Source: Lactobacillus sp. PV034 (GTDB taxonomy: Bacteria > Bacillota > Bacilli > Lactobacillales > Lactobacillaceae). From it: a stretch of DNA of 64,000 nucleotides. This document shows positions 29,129-38,346 of this stretch, piece after piece. The stretch covers positions 377,001 through 441,000 of the forward strand of contig NZ_CP041982.1 in the NCBI RefSeq assembly GCF_014522305.1. The letters run 5' to 3'. How positions within the stretch are numbered: the first letter of the stretch is position 1; every line of letters starts with the position of its first letter. Position numbers and translations under genes: made by a program. Below the pieces are notes generated by a model. The model worked only from the letters and a program-made list of their open reading frames with translations, searched no databases and was not told the origin of the DNA.

Positions 29129-32100
29129 ATGCCACTACATAAAGAAATTAATAAAGTGCTGATTATCGGAGCAGGTCCAAGGGTGGTTGGAGAAGTAATG
29201 GATATGGATATTCTAATTGAACAAGCGCTAGATGCCTTAGTTGAAGAGAATATTCAAGTAGTTTTAGTAAACCCAAATCCTGCAACTATTGAAACTGATC
29301 CGCATAAAAATGTAAAAGTATACCTGGAGCCACTAACTATAACTTTTCTAAAAAGAATTATCCGGATGGAAAAGCCAAATGCTCTTCTTCCAGTCTATGG
29401 TGGCAAACCAGCACTTAAATTAACCAATCAACTTGTTCGTGATGGAATTATTGATGAGATGGATATTGAATTGCTTAATGTTAATAAATTAAGTTTGAAA
29501 ATCCAAGATCATAAAACTTTACACGACTTTTTAGAGGTCAATAACTTACCCGTTGCTAATCAGTGGATGTTAGATAATGATGCAGATACGATTGAGAAAT
29601 TGGCATCTGCGCACTATCCTTTGCTCTTAACAAAGAAACAGAAGTATCGACCTGATCAGCATCATAGTTTAAATAGCTTTGCCGATGTTAAACAATATTT
29701 TGAAAATGAACAAAAGCAAGAGCATTTTGACTGGCATAATTACCTCCTAAATGAAGATCTTTCTTCTTGGGAAGAATTAATTTTTAATGTAATTCGTGAT
29801 AATCATGGTAATTATAATTTCTTTAATAATATGGGAAGTATGGAACCAGTTGGTATCACAGCCAACGACTCGTTATTAGTTAGTCCTATCTTAACCAGAA
29901 ATAATAACCAAATTCAGAAATTACGTAATGCAGTGAAAAAAATAGCCAAACTACTGCATCTCCATGGTACTTTAGTTGTTCATTTTGCTGTTAAACAAGA
30001 AGAAGATAACTTTCTTTATAAGATTCTAATGGTTAAACCTCGTTTAACTGAAACGACTTTATTAGGATACCGAACTGGCATTTACAGTATTGGTTATATA
30101 AATGCCAAAGTTGCCTTAGGTTATAATTTAAATGAAGTGATCGACCCGCAGTCAAAGTTAAACGCGGTTATTGAACCGGTAAAAGATGCTATTGGCGTTA
30201 AATTACCATTCTGGTCTTTTGTTGAATCTGGCTATAATCATTATCACCTTGGAACACAAGAAACTTCAGGAGGAGCGGCTTTAGGAATTGGTCGCAATTT
30301 TGAAACAGCATTTTTAAAAGCTATTCATGCATCTACGAATTTTTCAAATAATAAACGAGTTTGGCAAAAGGAATTCGAAAAAGATAGAGAGAAAATATTA
30401 TTAGATTTAAATCATCCACAAGAAAGTCATTTGATTACTTTACTTGCAGCAATCGCTAATGACATAGATTATCAGACAATCCATGATAATCTTCACATCC
30501 ATCCGATTTTTCTTCAAAAATTTACTCATATTGTGATCTTAATTAAGGAACTGAAGGAAGAAGAATTAACTCCCCATTTATTACTTAAAGTTAAGAAAAA
30601 TGGTTTTTCTAATAAGCTTATTGCATCTCTAACAGATAAAACTGAAAAAGAAATCACTGCGCTCCTTGAAGAAAATAAAATTTATCCGTCCTATTTGGAA
30701 ATTGATGGTACAGCTGGTATTGAATCCCCTAAAGTTAATGCTGTCTACTCAGCGTATGATGTGCAAAATGAAATCGAAGCTATTGATACGCAAAATAAAT
30801 GTCTTATTTTAGGTTTAAAACCATTTCAAGTTTCTCAAAATGAAGAATTTGATTACATGCTTTATCATGCGGCAAAAACTTTAAAAGAAAATGGTATTAG
30901 TCCGATTATCTTGTCCAATAATCCTGAATGTATTTCAAATTCGTATGATGTCTGTGACCGTATTTACTTTGACCCGATCACATTAGAAAACATTTTAGCA
31001 ATTGCAAGAAAAGAAAATATCCATTGTGTACTTACACAATTTTCAGGGAAACAGGTAAATCAATATCGGCAGCGTTTATTAGATCATAACATTCAAATTT
31101 TGGGTCAAGAAAATCTTTCTGAAATGTTACATCAACCATTTACTACACTTTTTGAAGCTAAAAACTTTAAGCATGTACCATTCTTATTGAGCAAAAATGA
31201 AAAAGAAATTCTTGATTTCGCCGATAAGTTTCATTTTCCAGTATTAATTGGGGGAATAAATAATCATAAAAAGAGTAAATCTGCTGTAGTTTTTGATTTA
31301 CCGGCTTTAAAACGTTATATATCAGAAAACGAATTAGACCAAATTTCAATTTCTAAATTTATTGAAGGCGAGAAGTATGAGGTTACAGCTCTTTCAGATG
31401 GTAATAAAGTGACAATCCCTGGAATAATCGAACATTTTGAACAAACTGGTTCGCATGCTTCTGATTCAATTGCTGTCTTTAAGCCACAAAATTTAACTCC
31501 TCACAGGGAGCGGCGATTAAAAGATGCAGCTCTCACGATTGCTCATAAATTACATCTAAAAGGGCCAATTAATTTACACTTTTTATTTAAAGATGATGAG
31601 CTTTATTTACTTCAGGCTAAAACTTATGCAGGTCATAACGTTGCCTTTTTAAGTAAATCTTTACATACAAACATTGTGAAATATGGCACTGAACTTTTAC
31701 TAGGAAAAACATTAAGTGAACTTAATCTCCAAGAAGACAGTTGGTCAACAGATAGTTCGTTAATTCATATCAAAATGCCTGTTTTCTCTTTACTTCGATA
31801 TCAAAGTGAAAATACTTTCGATTCAAAAATGAAAACATCAGGAAGTGTCATTGGAAGTGCAAAAACGCTTCCCACAGCACTATATAAAGGATATGAAGCA
31901 AGTGATTTAATTATTCCTTCTTATGGTACTGTCTTTATTTCAGTACGTGATCAAGATAAGGAGAAAGCCATTAAATTGGCAAGACGCTTGCATAAGTTAG
32001 GCTTTAATCTTTTAGCTACTGAAGGAACCGCGACCACCTTAGCCGAAGAGGGAATTACAACTGGTATTAGTGCCAAAATTCAAGAAGGAAATCAGAGTTT

Positions 32101-32296
32101 ACTTGAAAAAATTGTGCAGCATAAAATTAATATGGTAATCAATGTTAAGGATCTTTCCGATTCAGCAAGTCATGATGCAATATTAATTCAGGATGCTGCC
32201 TTGAGCACTCATATTCCTGTCTTTTCTACCATGCAATCTATCGAAGATATAGTATTGGTATTAGAAACAATGGCGATGTCAACACAACCTTTGTAA
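29129..32296 (+). CDS. carB: CarB-like protein with both ATP sites degenerate
   Basis: 1055 residues, full length and co-linear with the large subunit of carbamoyl-phosphate synthase. The N-terminus (LIIGAGPRVVGE, VLVNPNPATIETDP) and the C-terminal MGS-like regulatory domain (VFISVRDQDKEKAIKLARRL, LLATEGTATTLAEEGI) are recognisable. The first ATP-grasp unit lacks the glycine loop (Thr168 where Arg169 should be) and has Met301 and Lys303 for the metal-binding Glu and Asn. The second has Gly708 for Arg715, and Gln829, Lys831 and Tyr833 for Glu, Asn and Arg. Both active sites look dead. Last gene of the run starting at 24650, with its own ribosome site. Confidence 0.83.
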   Translation: MPLHKEINKVLIIGAGPRVVGEVMDMDILIEQALDALVEENIQVVLVNPNPATIETDPHKNVKVYLEPLTITFLKRIIRMEKPNALLPVYGGKPALKLTNQLVRDGIIDEMDIELLNVNKLSLKIQDHKTLHDFLEVNNLPVANQWMLDNDADTIEKLASAHYPLLLTKKQKYRPDQHHSLNSFADVKQYFENEQKQEHFDWHNYLLNEDLSSWEELIFNVIRDNHGNYNFFNNMGSMEPVGITANDSLLVSPILTRNNNQIQKLRNAVKKIAKLLHLHGTLVVHFAVKQEEDNFLYKILMVKPRLTETTLLGYRTGIYSIGYINAKVALGYNLNEVIDPQSKLNAVIEPVKDAIGVKLPFWSFVESGYNHYHLGTQETSGGAALGIGRNFETAFLKAIHASTNFSNNKRVWQKEFEKDREKILLDLNHPQESHLITLLAAIANDIDYQTIHDNLHIHPIFLQKFTHIVILIKELKEEELTPHLLLKVKKNGFSNKLIASLTDKTEKEITALLEENKIYPSYLEIDGTAGIESPKVNAVYSAYDVQNEIEAIDTQNKCLILGLKPFQVSQNEEFDYMLYHAAKTLKENGISPIILSNNPECISNSYDVCDRIYFDPITLENILAIARKENIHCVLTQFSGKQVNQYRQRLLDHNIQILGQENLSEMLHQPFTTLFEAKNFKHVPFLLSKNEKEILDFADKFHFPVLIGGINNHKKSKSAVVFDLPALKRYISENELDQISISKFIEGEKYEVTALSDGNKVTIPGIIEHFEQTGSHASDSIAVFKPQNLTPHRERRLKDAALTIAHKLHLKGPINLHFLFKDDELYLLQAKTYAGHNVAFLSKSLHTNIVKYGTELLLGKTLSELNLQEDSWSTDSSLIHIKMPVFSLLRYQSENTFDSKMKTSGSVIGSAKTLPTALYKGYEASDLIIPSYGTVFISVRDQDKEKAIKLARRLHKLGFNLLATEGTATTLAEEGITTGISAKIQEGNQSLLEKIVQHKINMVINVKDLSDSASHDAILIQDAALSTHIPVFSTMQSIEDIVLVLETMAMSTQPL

Positions 32297-32330
32297 TTTT
32301 TAAGTTAACAATAATTTTATTATGTAAACT

Positions 32331-32371
32331 AAATAACCTAGCTATCTTATCGATAGCTAGGTTATTTTTAT
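32331..32371. terminator. Terminator between carB and rqcH
   Basis: AAATAACCTAGCTATC (32331-32346) pairs with its complement at 32352-32367; A and T tracts allow use from both the carB and the rqcH side. Confidence 0.85.
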
Positions 32372-34059
32372 TTTATTCTTTTTTTCAAAATTGTTTCTTC
32401 ATCAGGTGTTACTTGAATAGATTTTTGTCCTGTATAAATTACAAAGCCTGGTTTAGCACCGTTAGGCTTTTTAATTCGTTTAACTTGAATGTAGTCAACC
32501 GGGACATGAGCAGAATGTTTAGCCTTAGAATAGTAAGCTGCAATTTCTGCTGCCTCTCTAATATCTGTTTCACTGGGATTATCAGACTGGAGAATGACAT
32601 GAGACCCTGGAATATTTTTAACATGGAACCAATAATCCTTTTTATCAGCCTTTTTAAGAGTTAACCAGTCATTTTGATAATTATTTTTACCAACTAAAAC
32701 TGTTTTACCATCACTTAGTTTAAATGTATTGAGTGATTTTTCCGTTATCTTCTTTTTACGACGATGAGAGGTTTGCTGCTTTAAATAACCTTGGTTAGTC
32801 AACTCATCAATGATGGCATCAATATCTTGGGGATCTGCATTATCAATTGCTGTTTGAATTGAATCAAAATAATCTAAATTCTCTTTCGTAATTCTTAATT
32901 GCTCATTTATATGCTTAATCGAATTACGTAGTTTTTGATACCGGGTAAAGTATTTTTGAGCATTTCGAGCAGGTGAGAGAGCAACATCTAATTTAATCTT
33001 TAAGTCTTTATTATTTTCATAGTAATTAGGCAAGGTGATTTCTTGCATACCTGGTTTGACTTGATGAAGATAAGTATTTAATAGTTCTCCTTTAATGCGG
33101 TAACTTTCTGAATTTTCAGCTCGATCTAACTCTTGATTGAGTTTAATTATTTTCTTTTCTAATTTTTTTCTTTCATTAGAAACAATATTTTCAATACGTT
33201 TTGCTTTTTGACGGACCCATTCCCGTTTTGCTTGTTCTTGGTAAAAATCTTCCAAAGCCTCATTCACATTGGTATTAGAGGAAATAAGTTGAAGATCTAA
33301 ATGATAGGGAAGATAAATGAAAAAACGATCCTTATGTTTCTGTGTTTGAAAGACGTAACCCTTCGGATGATCAAACTGGTCAAAAAATGTTTTTAACGAA
33401 GAATAAGAATAATCATCTTCAAGATAACCAGTAAATTCTTTGCGGTCATCTCCATCTAAACCGTTAAAACGTTTAGCGAGATCAATTGGTTCAGGGTAAG
33501 TTTGCTTAAGCTGATTAAATTCTTCTTCAGTAAGCTTTAACCCGTTTATACCCTCAGTTAGTGGAGGCAATTCGTACTTGGCATGAGGTAATAATAAGCG
33601 CGCTCTATTTTCATCAGGGTTAATTCTTTTCAAAAGGTCAATAATTTTATTATCAGTTGCATTATAAAGAATTACATTGCTATGTCGTCCCATCAATTCA
33701 ACTGATAGAATTAATTGCATTTCATCGCCTAGTTCATTACGGTTGGAAAAATAAAAATTTACTATGCGCTCAACTCCAACTTGTTCAATTTTTTGTAAAA
33801 TTGAGCCTTCCAAGTATTTGCGTAATACCATTACAAAAGTTGGTGCAACGTCAGGATTAACGATTGTTTCAGTAGTTAAATAAAAACGTGGAGTTTGAGC
33901 ATTTGCCGAAATTAAAAGTTTCTTATTTAGTCTATCTTTTCTAAAATTTAAGATTAAATCTTGCTCAAAAGGTTGGTAAATCTTAGTTAACTTTCCCTTT
34001 TCTAAAGTAGGAGAGAGACTAGTGAGTAAACTATGAATAAATAAACCATCAAAAGCCAT
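32368..34059 (-). CDS. rqcH: RqcH/NFACT ribosome quality control protein (FbpA family)
   Basis: Binds stalled 50S subunits carrying peptidyl-tRNA and directs C-terminal alanine tailing; the family was first called fibronectin-binding protein. 563 residues: NFACT-N domain (MAFDGLFIHSLLTSL, MGRHSNVIL), helix-hairpin-helix region, long coiled coil (about 280-420), and the C-terminal NFACT-R domain (WLTLKKADKKDYWFHVKNIPGSHVIL, with VPVDYIQVKRIKKPNGAKPGFV). AGGTGA ribosome site. In Bacillus this gene also lies downstream of the pyr cluster. Confidence 0.93.
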   Translation of the reverse strand: MAFDGLFIHSLLTSLSPTLEKGKLTKIYQPFEQDLILNFRKDRLNKKLLISANAQTPRFYLTTETIVNPDVAPTFVMVLRKYLEGSILQKIEQVGVERIVNFYFSNRNELGDEMQLILSVELMGRHSNVILYNATDNKIIDLLKRINPDENRARLLLPHAKYELPPLTEGINGLKLTEEEFNQLKQTYPEPIDLAKRFNGLDGDDRKEFTGYLEDDYSYSSLKTFFDQFDHPKGYVFQTQKHKDRFFIYLPYHLDLQLISSNTNVNEALEDFYQEQAKREWVRQKAKRIENIVSNERKKLEKKIIKLNQELDRAENSESYRIKGELLNTYLHQVKPGMQEITLPNYYENNKDLKIKLDVALSPARNAQKYFTRYQKLRNSIKHINEQLRITKENLDYFDSIQTAIDNADPQDIDAIIDELTNQGYLKQQTSHRRKKKITEKSLNTFKLSDGKTVLVGKNNYQNDWLTLKKADKKDYWFHVKNIPGSHVILQSDNPSETDIREAAEIAAYYSKAKHSAHVPVDYIQVKRIKKPNGAKPGFVIYTGQKSIQVTPDEETILKKRIK

Positions 34060-34221
34060 TTTCGTATCACCTCAAATAAAATTCTATCTTACTAATTATA
34101 CTATTTCTCGCCATAATCATAAAATCTCATATTATTGTTAAAGCATTCACAATACATTGATAAAAATTCACAAAGTTGAGTAAAATTATTGTTTTGGTCT
34201 ACTATTTGAGCTACAATTAAC

Positions 34222-34250
34222 TTGTTGTTTTTTAAAACCAATGATATACA
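34222..34250 (+). promoter_or_regulatory. Candidate promoter of the MarR gene
   Basis: TTGTTG (34222-34227), 17-base spacer, TATACA (34245-34250). Just downstream at 34251-34265 is a loose inverted repeat with TAGC and GCTA ends, a possible autoregulatory operator. Confidence 0.45.
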
Positions 34251-34313
34251 TAGCTTTAAGCGCTACTATCAGAATTTTCTTATGTGTTTCACAAATGTTG
34301 AATAGGAGAGAAT

Positions 34314-34724
34314 ATGGATATCCTAACTTTTAATTTAGTAGAAGATAAAATTAAGAAAATTATCTATCAAAAATGTGGTTTAAATCAATCTCAAACTCGC
34401 TTATTACTTTATTTTGATACAAACAATAATAAGAAGCTTTCTATGGGACAGTTGGCTGCAGAACTAAATATTTCGCTATCCACTTTAAGTAGACAAATTA
34501 ACCAAAAGAAAACACTGGAATTAGTTGATTTGGAGCGCTCAAAAATTAATTCTACAAAGATGCTTTGTTTAAATGAAAATGGTTTAAAAAAAGTGACGCA
34601 ATTGACAAAATTACTAGAGGATATTCAATTACTTCTATTAAATGCTTGGGGTAAAGAAGAATTGGCTCATTTTCAAAAGCAATTAAACAAAGTATTAGTA
34701 ACTTTAAGTGAAGAAGTATCTTAA
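34314..34724 (+). CDS. MarR-family transcriptional regulator
   Basis: 136 residues with a winged helix-turn-helix (LSMGQLAAELNISLSTLSRQINQKKTLELVDLERS) flanked by helices for dimerisation. AGGAG ribosome site. Controlled genes are not evident; the downstream degV gene has a separate leader. The family usually responds to small phenolic or lipid ligands, but nothing here indicates which. Confidence 0.85.
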   Translation: MDILTFNLVEDKIKKIIYQKCGLNQSQTRLLLYFDTNNNKKLSMGQLAAELNISLSTLSRQINQKKTLELVDLERSKINSTKMLCLNENGLKKVTQLTKLLEDIQLLLLNAWGKEELAHFQKQLNKVLVTLSEEVS

Positions 34725-34810
34725 AGCGCTATGTTTAAAAAATATGGTTAACTATGGTAGAATTAGTTTAATTAATGATTAAACTAATATATTTAAGGTA
34801 GGTTTTTGTA

Positions 34811-35695
34811 GTGAAAATTGCTGTTGTTACTGATAGTACGAGTGACCTTACTTCGACAGAATTAAAAGAAAATCCAAATATTACTGTTATTCCACTTCCA
34901 GTCATTATTGATGAAAAAACTTATTTAGATAAAGTGGAAATTGATGCAGAACAAGTTTTTGAATCACAAAGAAATGGTTCGTCTTTCCCTAAAACTTCTC
35001 AACCAGCATTAGGTGAATTGTTAGAGTTATTTGATAAGCTTCATGATGAGGGATATGAGGCTATTATTGCTATTCCTTTGACTTCAGCAATTTCTGGTTT
35101 CTATAATTCATTAGTTAGAATTGCAAAAGATTATCCAAAATACAATTTACATCCATTTGATTCTGGGATGACTGTTCGTTCTATGGGAATGATGGTACTA
35201 GCTGCTGCGCGAATGGCACAAAATGGTTTAGATGTAGATGAAATCTTTAAGCGACTTGAAATGATGCGTGATTCAATGGGCGTTTTATTCGTTGTTGATG
35301 ATCTTCAAAACTTAGTTCATGGTGGTCGTTTAAGTAATGCAAGTGCTTTTATTGGAACTTTGTTAAATATCAAACCATTATTAACTTTTGATAAGAAGAC
35401 TTATGAGATTAGAAGTTTTGATAAAGTACGCTCGTTAAAACGTGCTATTAAAAAGAGTGAAGAACTAGCATTTAAACAAATTGCAGAGTCGCCATATAAA
35501 GATAAATTGCGCTTCTCAATTTATAACTCTAATGACGAAAAGCAAGCTGGAGAAGTAGCTGATAAGTTCGAAGAAATGTATCCAGATGCAACAGTCGATC
35601 GTCAAACTTTTGATGCAATCGTAGCTACTCACCTTGGTGAAAAATCTCTAGGTATTACTTGGATTCTGGACCCTGATAAAATGGATTTAAATTAA
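34811..35695 (+). CDS. DegV family fatty acid-binding protein (second copy)
   Basis: 294 residues. Starts MKIAVVTDSTSDLTSTEL (GTG start) and has KTSQPALGEL, IPLTSAISGFYNS and VVDDLQNLVHGGRLSNASAFIG, the same signatures as the protein at 23571-24497 from which it clearly differs. Likely a FakB-type carrier presenting exogenous fatty acids to the FakA kinase. Monocistronic, with a terminator after it. Confidence 0.88.
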   Translation: MKIAVVTDSTSDLTSTELKENPNITVIPLPVIIDEKTYLDKVEIDAEQVFESQRNGSSFPKTSQPALGELLELFDKLHDEGYEAIIAIPLTSAISGFYNSLVRIAKDYPKYNLHPFDSGMTVRSMGMMVLAAARMAQNGLDVDEIFKRLEMMRDSMGVLFVVDDLQNLVHGGRLSNASAFIGTLLNIKPLLTFDKKTYEIRSFDKVRSLKRAIKKSEELAFKQIAESPYKDKLRFSIYNSNDEKQAGEVADKFEEMYPDATVDRQTFDAIVATHLGEKSLGITWILDPDKMDLN

Positions 35696-35698
35696 CAC

Positions 35699-35741
35699 TA
35701 AACCAGAGCTAATGAGGATTAGTCCTGGTTTTCTTTTTCTT
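35699..35741 (+). terminator. Terminator after second degV gene
   Basis: AAACCAG and CTAAT arms pair with ATTAG and CTGGTTT around a GAGG loop with a two-base internal mismatch, followed by a T-rich tract. Confidence 0.7.
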
Positions 35742-35762
35742 AAAAAGTACTAAGGAGTAAAA

Positions 35763-36761
35763 ATGGCAGAAAAGAGACTTTTATTATTAACTACTGGAGG
35801 AACGATTGCTTCAGAAGCTTCAGAAGCTGGCTTAGTCCCACGTGAATCTGGTCAAAGTTTAGTTGAACGCTTAGAAAAGCTGCCTTTTGACATTGATGTG
35901 AGGGATATTTTACAATTAGATTCTTCTAACATTCAGCCTGAAGAATGGCAATTAATTGCTACTGAAATTTATGACAATATGGATAAGTATGATGGAATTG
36001 TTCTTTCACATGGGACTGATACCATGTCTTATACTGCTTCCATGCTTTCTTTTATGATTCAAAATGTTAAGGTCCCAGTGGTCTTAACAGGAAGTCAGGT
36101 ACCAATTAATGTTGTTTTAAGTGATGCTCCTGATAACCTCCGTTTAGCTTTCGTCGCAGCTGCCACTTGTAAACCAGCTATCTATTTAGCTTTTGATCGA
36201 AAAGTAATGCTTGGTTGTCGGACAGTTAAAGTAAGGACAATTAACTTCGATGCTTTTGAAAGTGTAAACTTACCTCCAGTGGCTACCGTAACGTCAGACG
36301 GCTTAGTATTTAATACAAATATTTCGCTTCCCCAAAGAAATAAAGAATGTTCATTAAAAACGAACCTTGAAACACAAGTATCTCTAGTTAAGTTATTCCC
36401 AGGATTTGATCCTAATTTATTATTTGCGATGGTTGATGCAGGGTGTAAGGGAATTGTTATTGAAGCATATGGATTAGGTGGCATGAATTATATTCGGCGT
36501 AACCTGGTAGCTGCCATTGGAAAACTAATTGCTCAAGGTATTCCAGTAATTACTAGTAGTCAGTGTCTCTATGAACGTAGTGATTTAACTCGTTATGAAG
36601 TGGGACGTCTAGCCTTGTTAGAAGGTGCAATTAGTGCCCATGATATGACCTCAGAAAGTGCAATTACTAAATTAATGTGGGGCTTAGGGCAAAGAATGGA
36701 TGTTCATCAAATCGCTCGTTTATTTGAAACTGATCTAGTAGGTGAAGTTACCTTAGAATAG
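35763..36761 (+). CDS. ansA: Type I L-asparaginase
   Basis: Hydrolyses asparagine to aspartate and ammonia. 332 residues, no signal peptide, so cytoplasmic. First catalytic threonine in LLLTTGGTIAS, second triad in LSHGTDTMSYTASML, and VVLTGSQVP follows. AAGGAG ribosome site. The TetR gene starts 24 bases downstream and may be co-transcribed. Confidence 0.93.
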   Translation: MAEKRLLLLTTGGTIASEASEAGLVPRESGQSLVERLEKLPFDIDVRDILQLDSSNIQPEEWQLIATEIYDNMDKYDGIVLSHGTDTMSYTASMLSFMIQNVKVPVVLTGSQVPINVVLSDAPDNLRLAFVAAATCKPAIYLAFDRKVMLGCRTVKVRTINFDAFESVNLPPVATVTSDGLVFNTNISLPQRNKECSLKTNLETQVSLVKLFPGFDPNLLFAMVDAGCKGIVIEAYGLGGMNYIRRNLVAAIGKLIAQGIPVITSSQCLYERSDLTRYEVGRLALLEGAISAHDMTSESAITKLMWGLGQRMDVHQIARLFETDLVGEVTLE

Positions 36762-36785
36762 TATTGATAATTAAAAGGTTAGAAA

Positions 36786-37358
36786 ATGAATCCTTATCAA
36801 GTTAATCTAAATCTTCCTCCTAATTACACCAAAGCACAAAAAGATATTCATCAAGCTGCAATTAATTTTTTAGCTAAGAATAGTGAAGAAGATTTAACAG
36901 TTTCAAAATTATGTAAAGTAGCAAAGATTTCGCGTAGTACGTTTTATTTAAATTATGGGTCGATTTATGAATTATTAACTGAGATTGAAGACGAATGGCT
37001 AAAACAATTACTTGATCTAGATCATGAGCTAACAAATTCAGAAAGAAAAAGTTGTACAGACTTTAGCTATTTTGCACAAGTACTAGATTTTATTGATGCT
37101 AATTTAAGTTTTGTTAAAGCCTTTTTGATTAATAATTATAATTTACGACTAGTAGAAAAATGGAAAACTGCCTTAAAGCAGCAATTCTGGGATCGCTTAG
37201 GTAAAAAAGAGATCACTTCCCAACAAGATTTTGTCTTTGAAGTAGTTGCATCGACCACAATTAATTCTTATATTTACTATGCTAAACACGGAACTTTGAT
37301 ACCCAGACACGAAATTTATGCAATAATTGCAAAAGTGCTGAAATTTCTCGAGGACTAG
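36786..37358 (+). CDS. TetR-family transcriptional regulator
   Basis: 190 residues with an N-terminal TetR helix-turn-helix (LTVSKLCKVAKISRSTFYLNYGSIYELL) and an all-helical ligand-binding C-terminal domain. Close behind the asparaginase gene and ahead of the metallo-beta-lactamase-fold hydrolase; which one it regulates cannot be read from the sequence. Confidence 0.85.
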   Translation: MNPYQVNLNLPPNYTKAQKDIHQAAINFLAKNSEEDLTVSKLCKVAKISRSTFYLNYGSIYELLTEIEDEWLKQLLDLDHELTNSERKSCTDFSYFAQVLDFIDANLSFVKAFLINNYNLRLVEKWKTALKQQFWDRLGKKEITSQQDFVFEVVASTTINSYIYYAKHGTLIPRHEIYAIIAKVLKFLED

Positions 37359-37437
37359 ACAAATTTTAAAATATTGTCCTGTTAGTTTGATTTTTGACTT
37401 CTTATAATTAAAATAACTAATTTAAGGAGTGATAACT

Positions 37438-38289
37438 ATGACTAATCAATATAAATTACATTTACTTCATACTGGTAAAGTTCGCATTGAACCCGAATTA
37501 GCTTTTGGTGGTGATCATGCTAGTTTGGCTAAAGCTTCAGGTTTTTCTTTAAAGCGTTCTCCTAAGATTTGGCTACCAGTTTCAGTATTTTTGATTGAAT
37601 CACCACACGGCTTACTTTTACTTGATACTGGATGGAGTAGAAGTATGAGCCCGAAAGGAGAATTTGATAAAAAAGCTCAAATTAAATCTTTAGGTTCTCG
37701 GATTCTTTATCATGTTAATCAGGGTGTGGTACCTTATGGAGAAACTGCTTCAGAACAATTAGCACAAAAGGGTATCCAGCCTAAAGATATTCAAGCAGTT
37801 ATTATTTCTCACCTTGATTGTGATCATGATAATGGCCTTGAACAATTTAAAAATGCAAAACGAGTTTTGGTTTCAGAAGAAGAATATGAATATGCTTTAA
37901 AACATCGAATTCGTTTCTATAAAAAATGGTGGTCAGATCTTAAAAACTTAGATCTATATCAATGGAATGATACTGAAGGTCCATTTAAGCAATCTTATGA
38001 TGTTTTTGGTGATAAAACTGTTAAGTTAATTAACATTCCTGGACACACTGCGGGGCAAGTAGCTACTAAGATTACTAATCCTGAGACAGGTAAATTTATT
38101 TTGTACGTAGGAGATGGTGGCTACGGTGAAAAGTCTTGGAAGAAGATGATTACCTCTGGAATCTCCATGAATAAAGATTGGCAAAAGAGATCATTAGAAT
38201 GGATTAGAAAACAAAGTCACGATCCTAATTGCAAAGGAGTGTTTGCTTGCCACGATGCCAACCTAGAACCAATGACAATTGAATTTTAA
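37438..38289 (+). CDS. Metallo-beta-lactamase-fold hydrolase, lactonase-like
   Basis: 283 residues. The zinc motif is SHLDCDHDNGL, the HxDxDH form shared with AiiA/AttM N-acyl homoserine lactones hydrolases, followed by the later histidine in IPGHTAGQ and the bridging Asp in YVGDGGYGE. AAGGAG eight bases upstream sets the ATG at 37438; a GTG at 37429 overlaps it. A TATAAT box lies at 37403-37408. The true substrate is unknown; lactobacilli do not make acyl homoserine lactones. Confidence 0.83.
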   Translation: MTNQYKLHLLHTGKVRIEPELAFGGDHASLAKASGFSLKRSPKIWLPVSVFLIESPHGLLLLDTGWSRSMSPKGEFDKKAQIKSLGSRILYHVNQGVVPYGETASEQLAQKGIQPKDIQAVIISHLDCDHDNGLEQFKNAKRVLVSEEEYEYALKHRIRFYKKWWSDLKNLDLYQWNDTEGPFKQSYDVFGDKTVKLINIPGHTAGQVATKITNPETGKFILYVGDGGYGEKSWKKMITSGISMNKDWQKRSLEWIRKQSHDPNCKGVFACHDANLEPMTIEF

Positions 38290-38303
38290 ACATAAAATAT
38301 TAA

Positions 38304-38339
38304 AAAAAGCTGCCAAGTTTTAAGACTTGACAGCTTTTT
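38304..38339. terminator. Bidirectional terminator
   Basis: AAAAAGCTG and CAAGT arms pair with ACTTG and CAGCTTTTT with one mismatch; lies between the convergent lactonase-like gene and the DUF2255 pseudogene. Confidence 0.8.
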
Positions 38340-38346
38340 AATTATT

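Noticed and set aside
28069..32296. carA-carB as an ordinary, active carbamoyl phosphate synthase
   Set aside because: Length and order are right, but catalytic Cys and His and both ATP-metal sites are replaced.
37374..37408. Full sigma-A promoter before the lactonase-like gene
   Set aside because: The TATAAT is good, but the nearest TTG hexamers are 10 or 23 bases away; only the -10 is worth noting.
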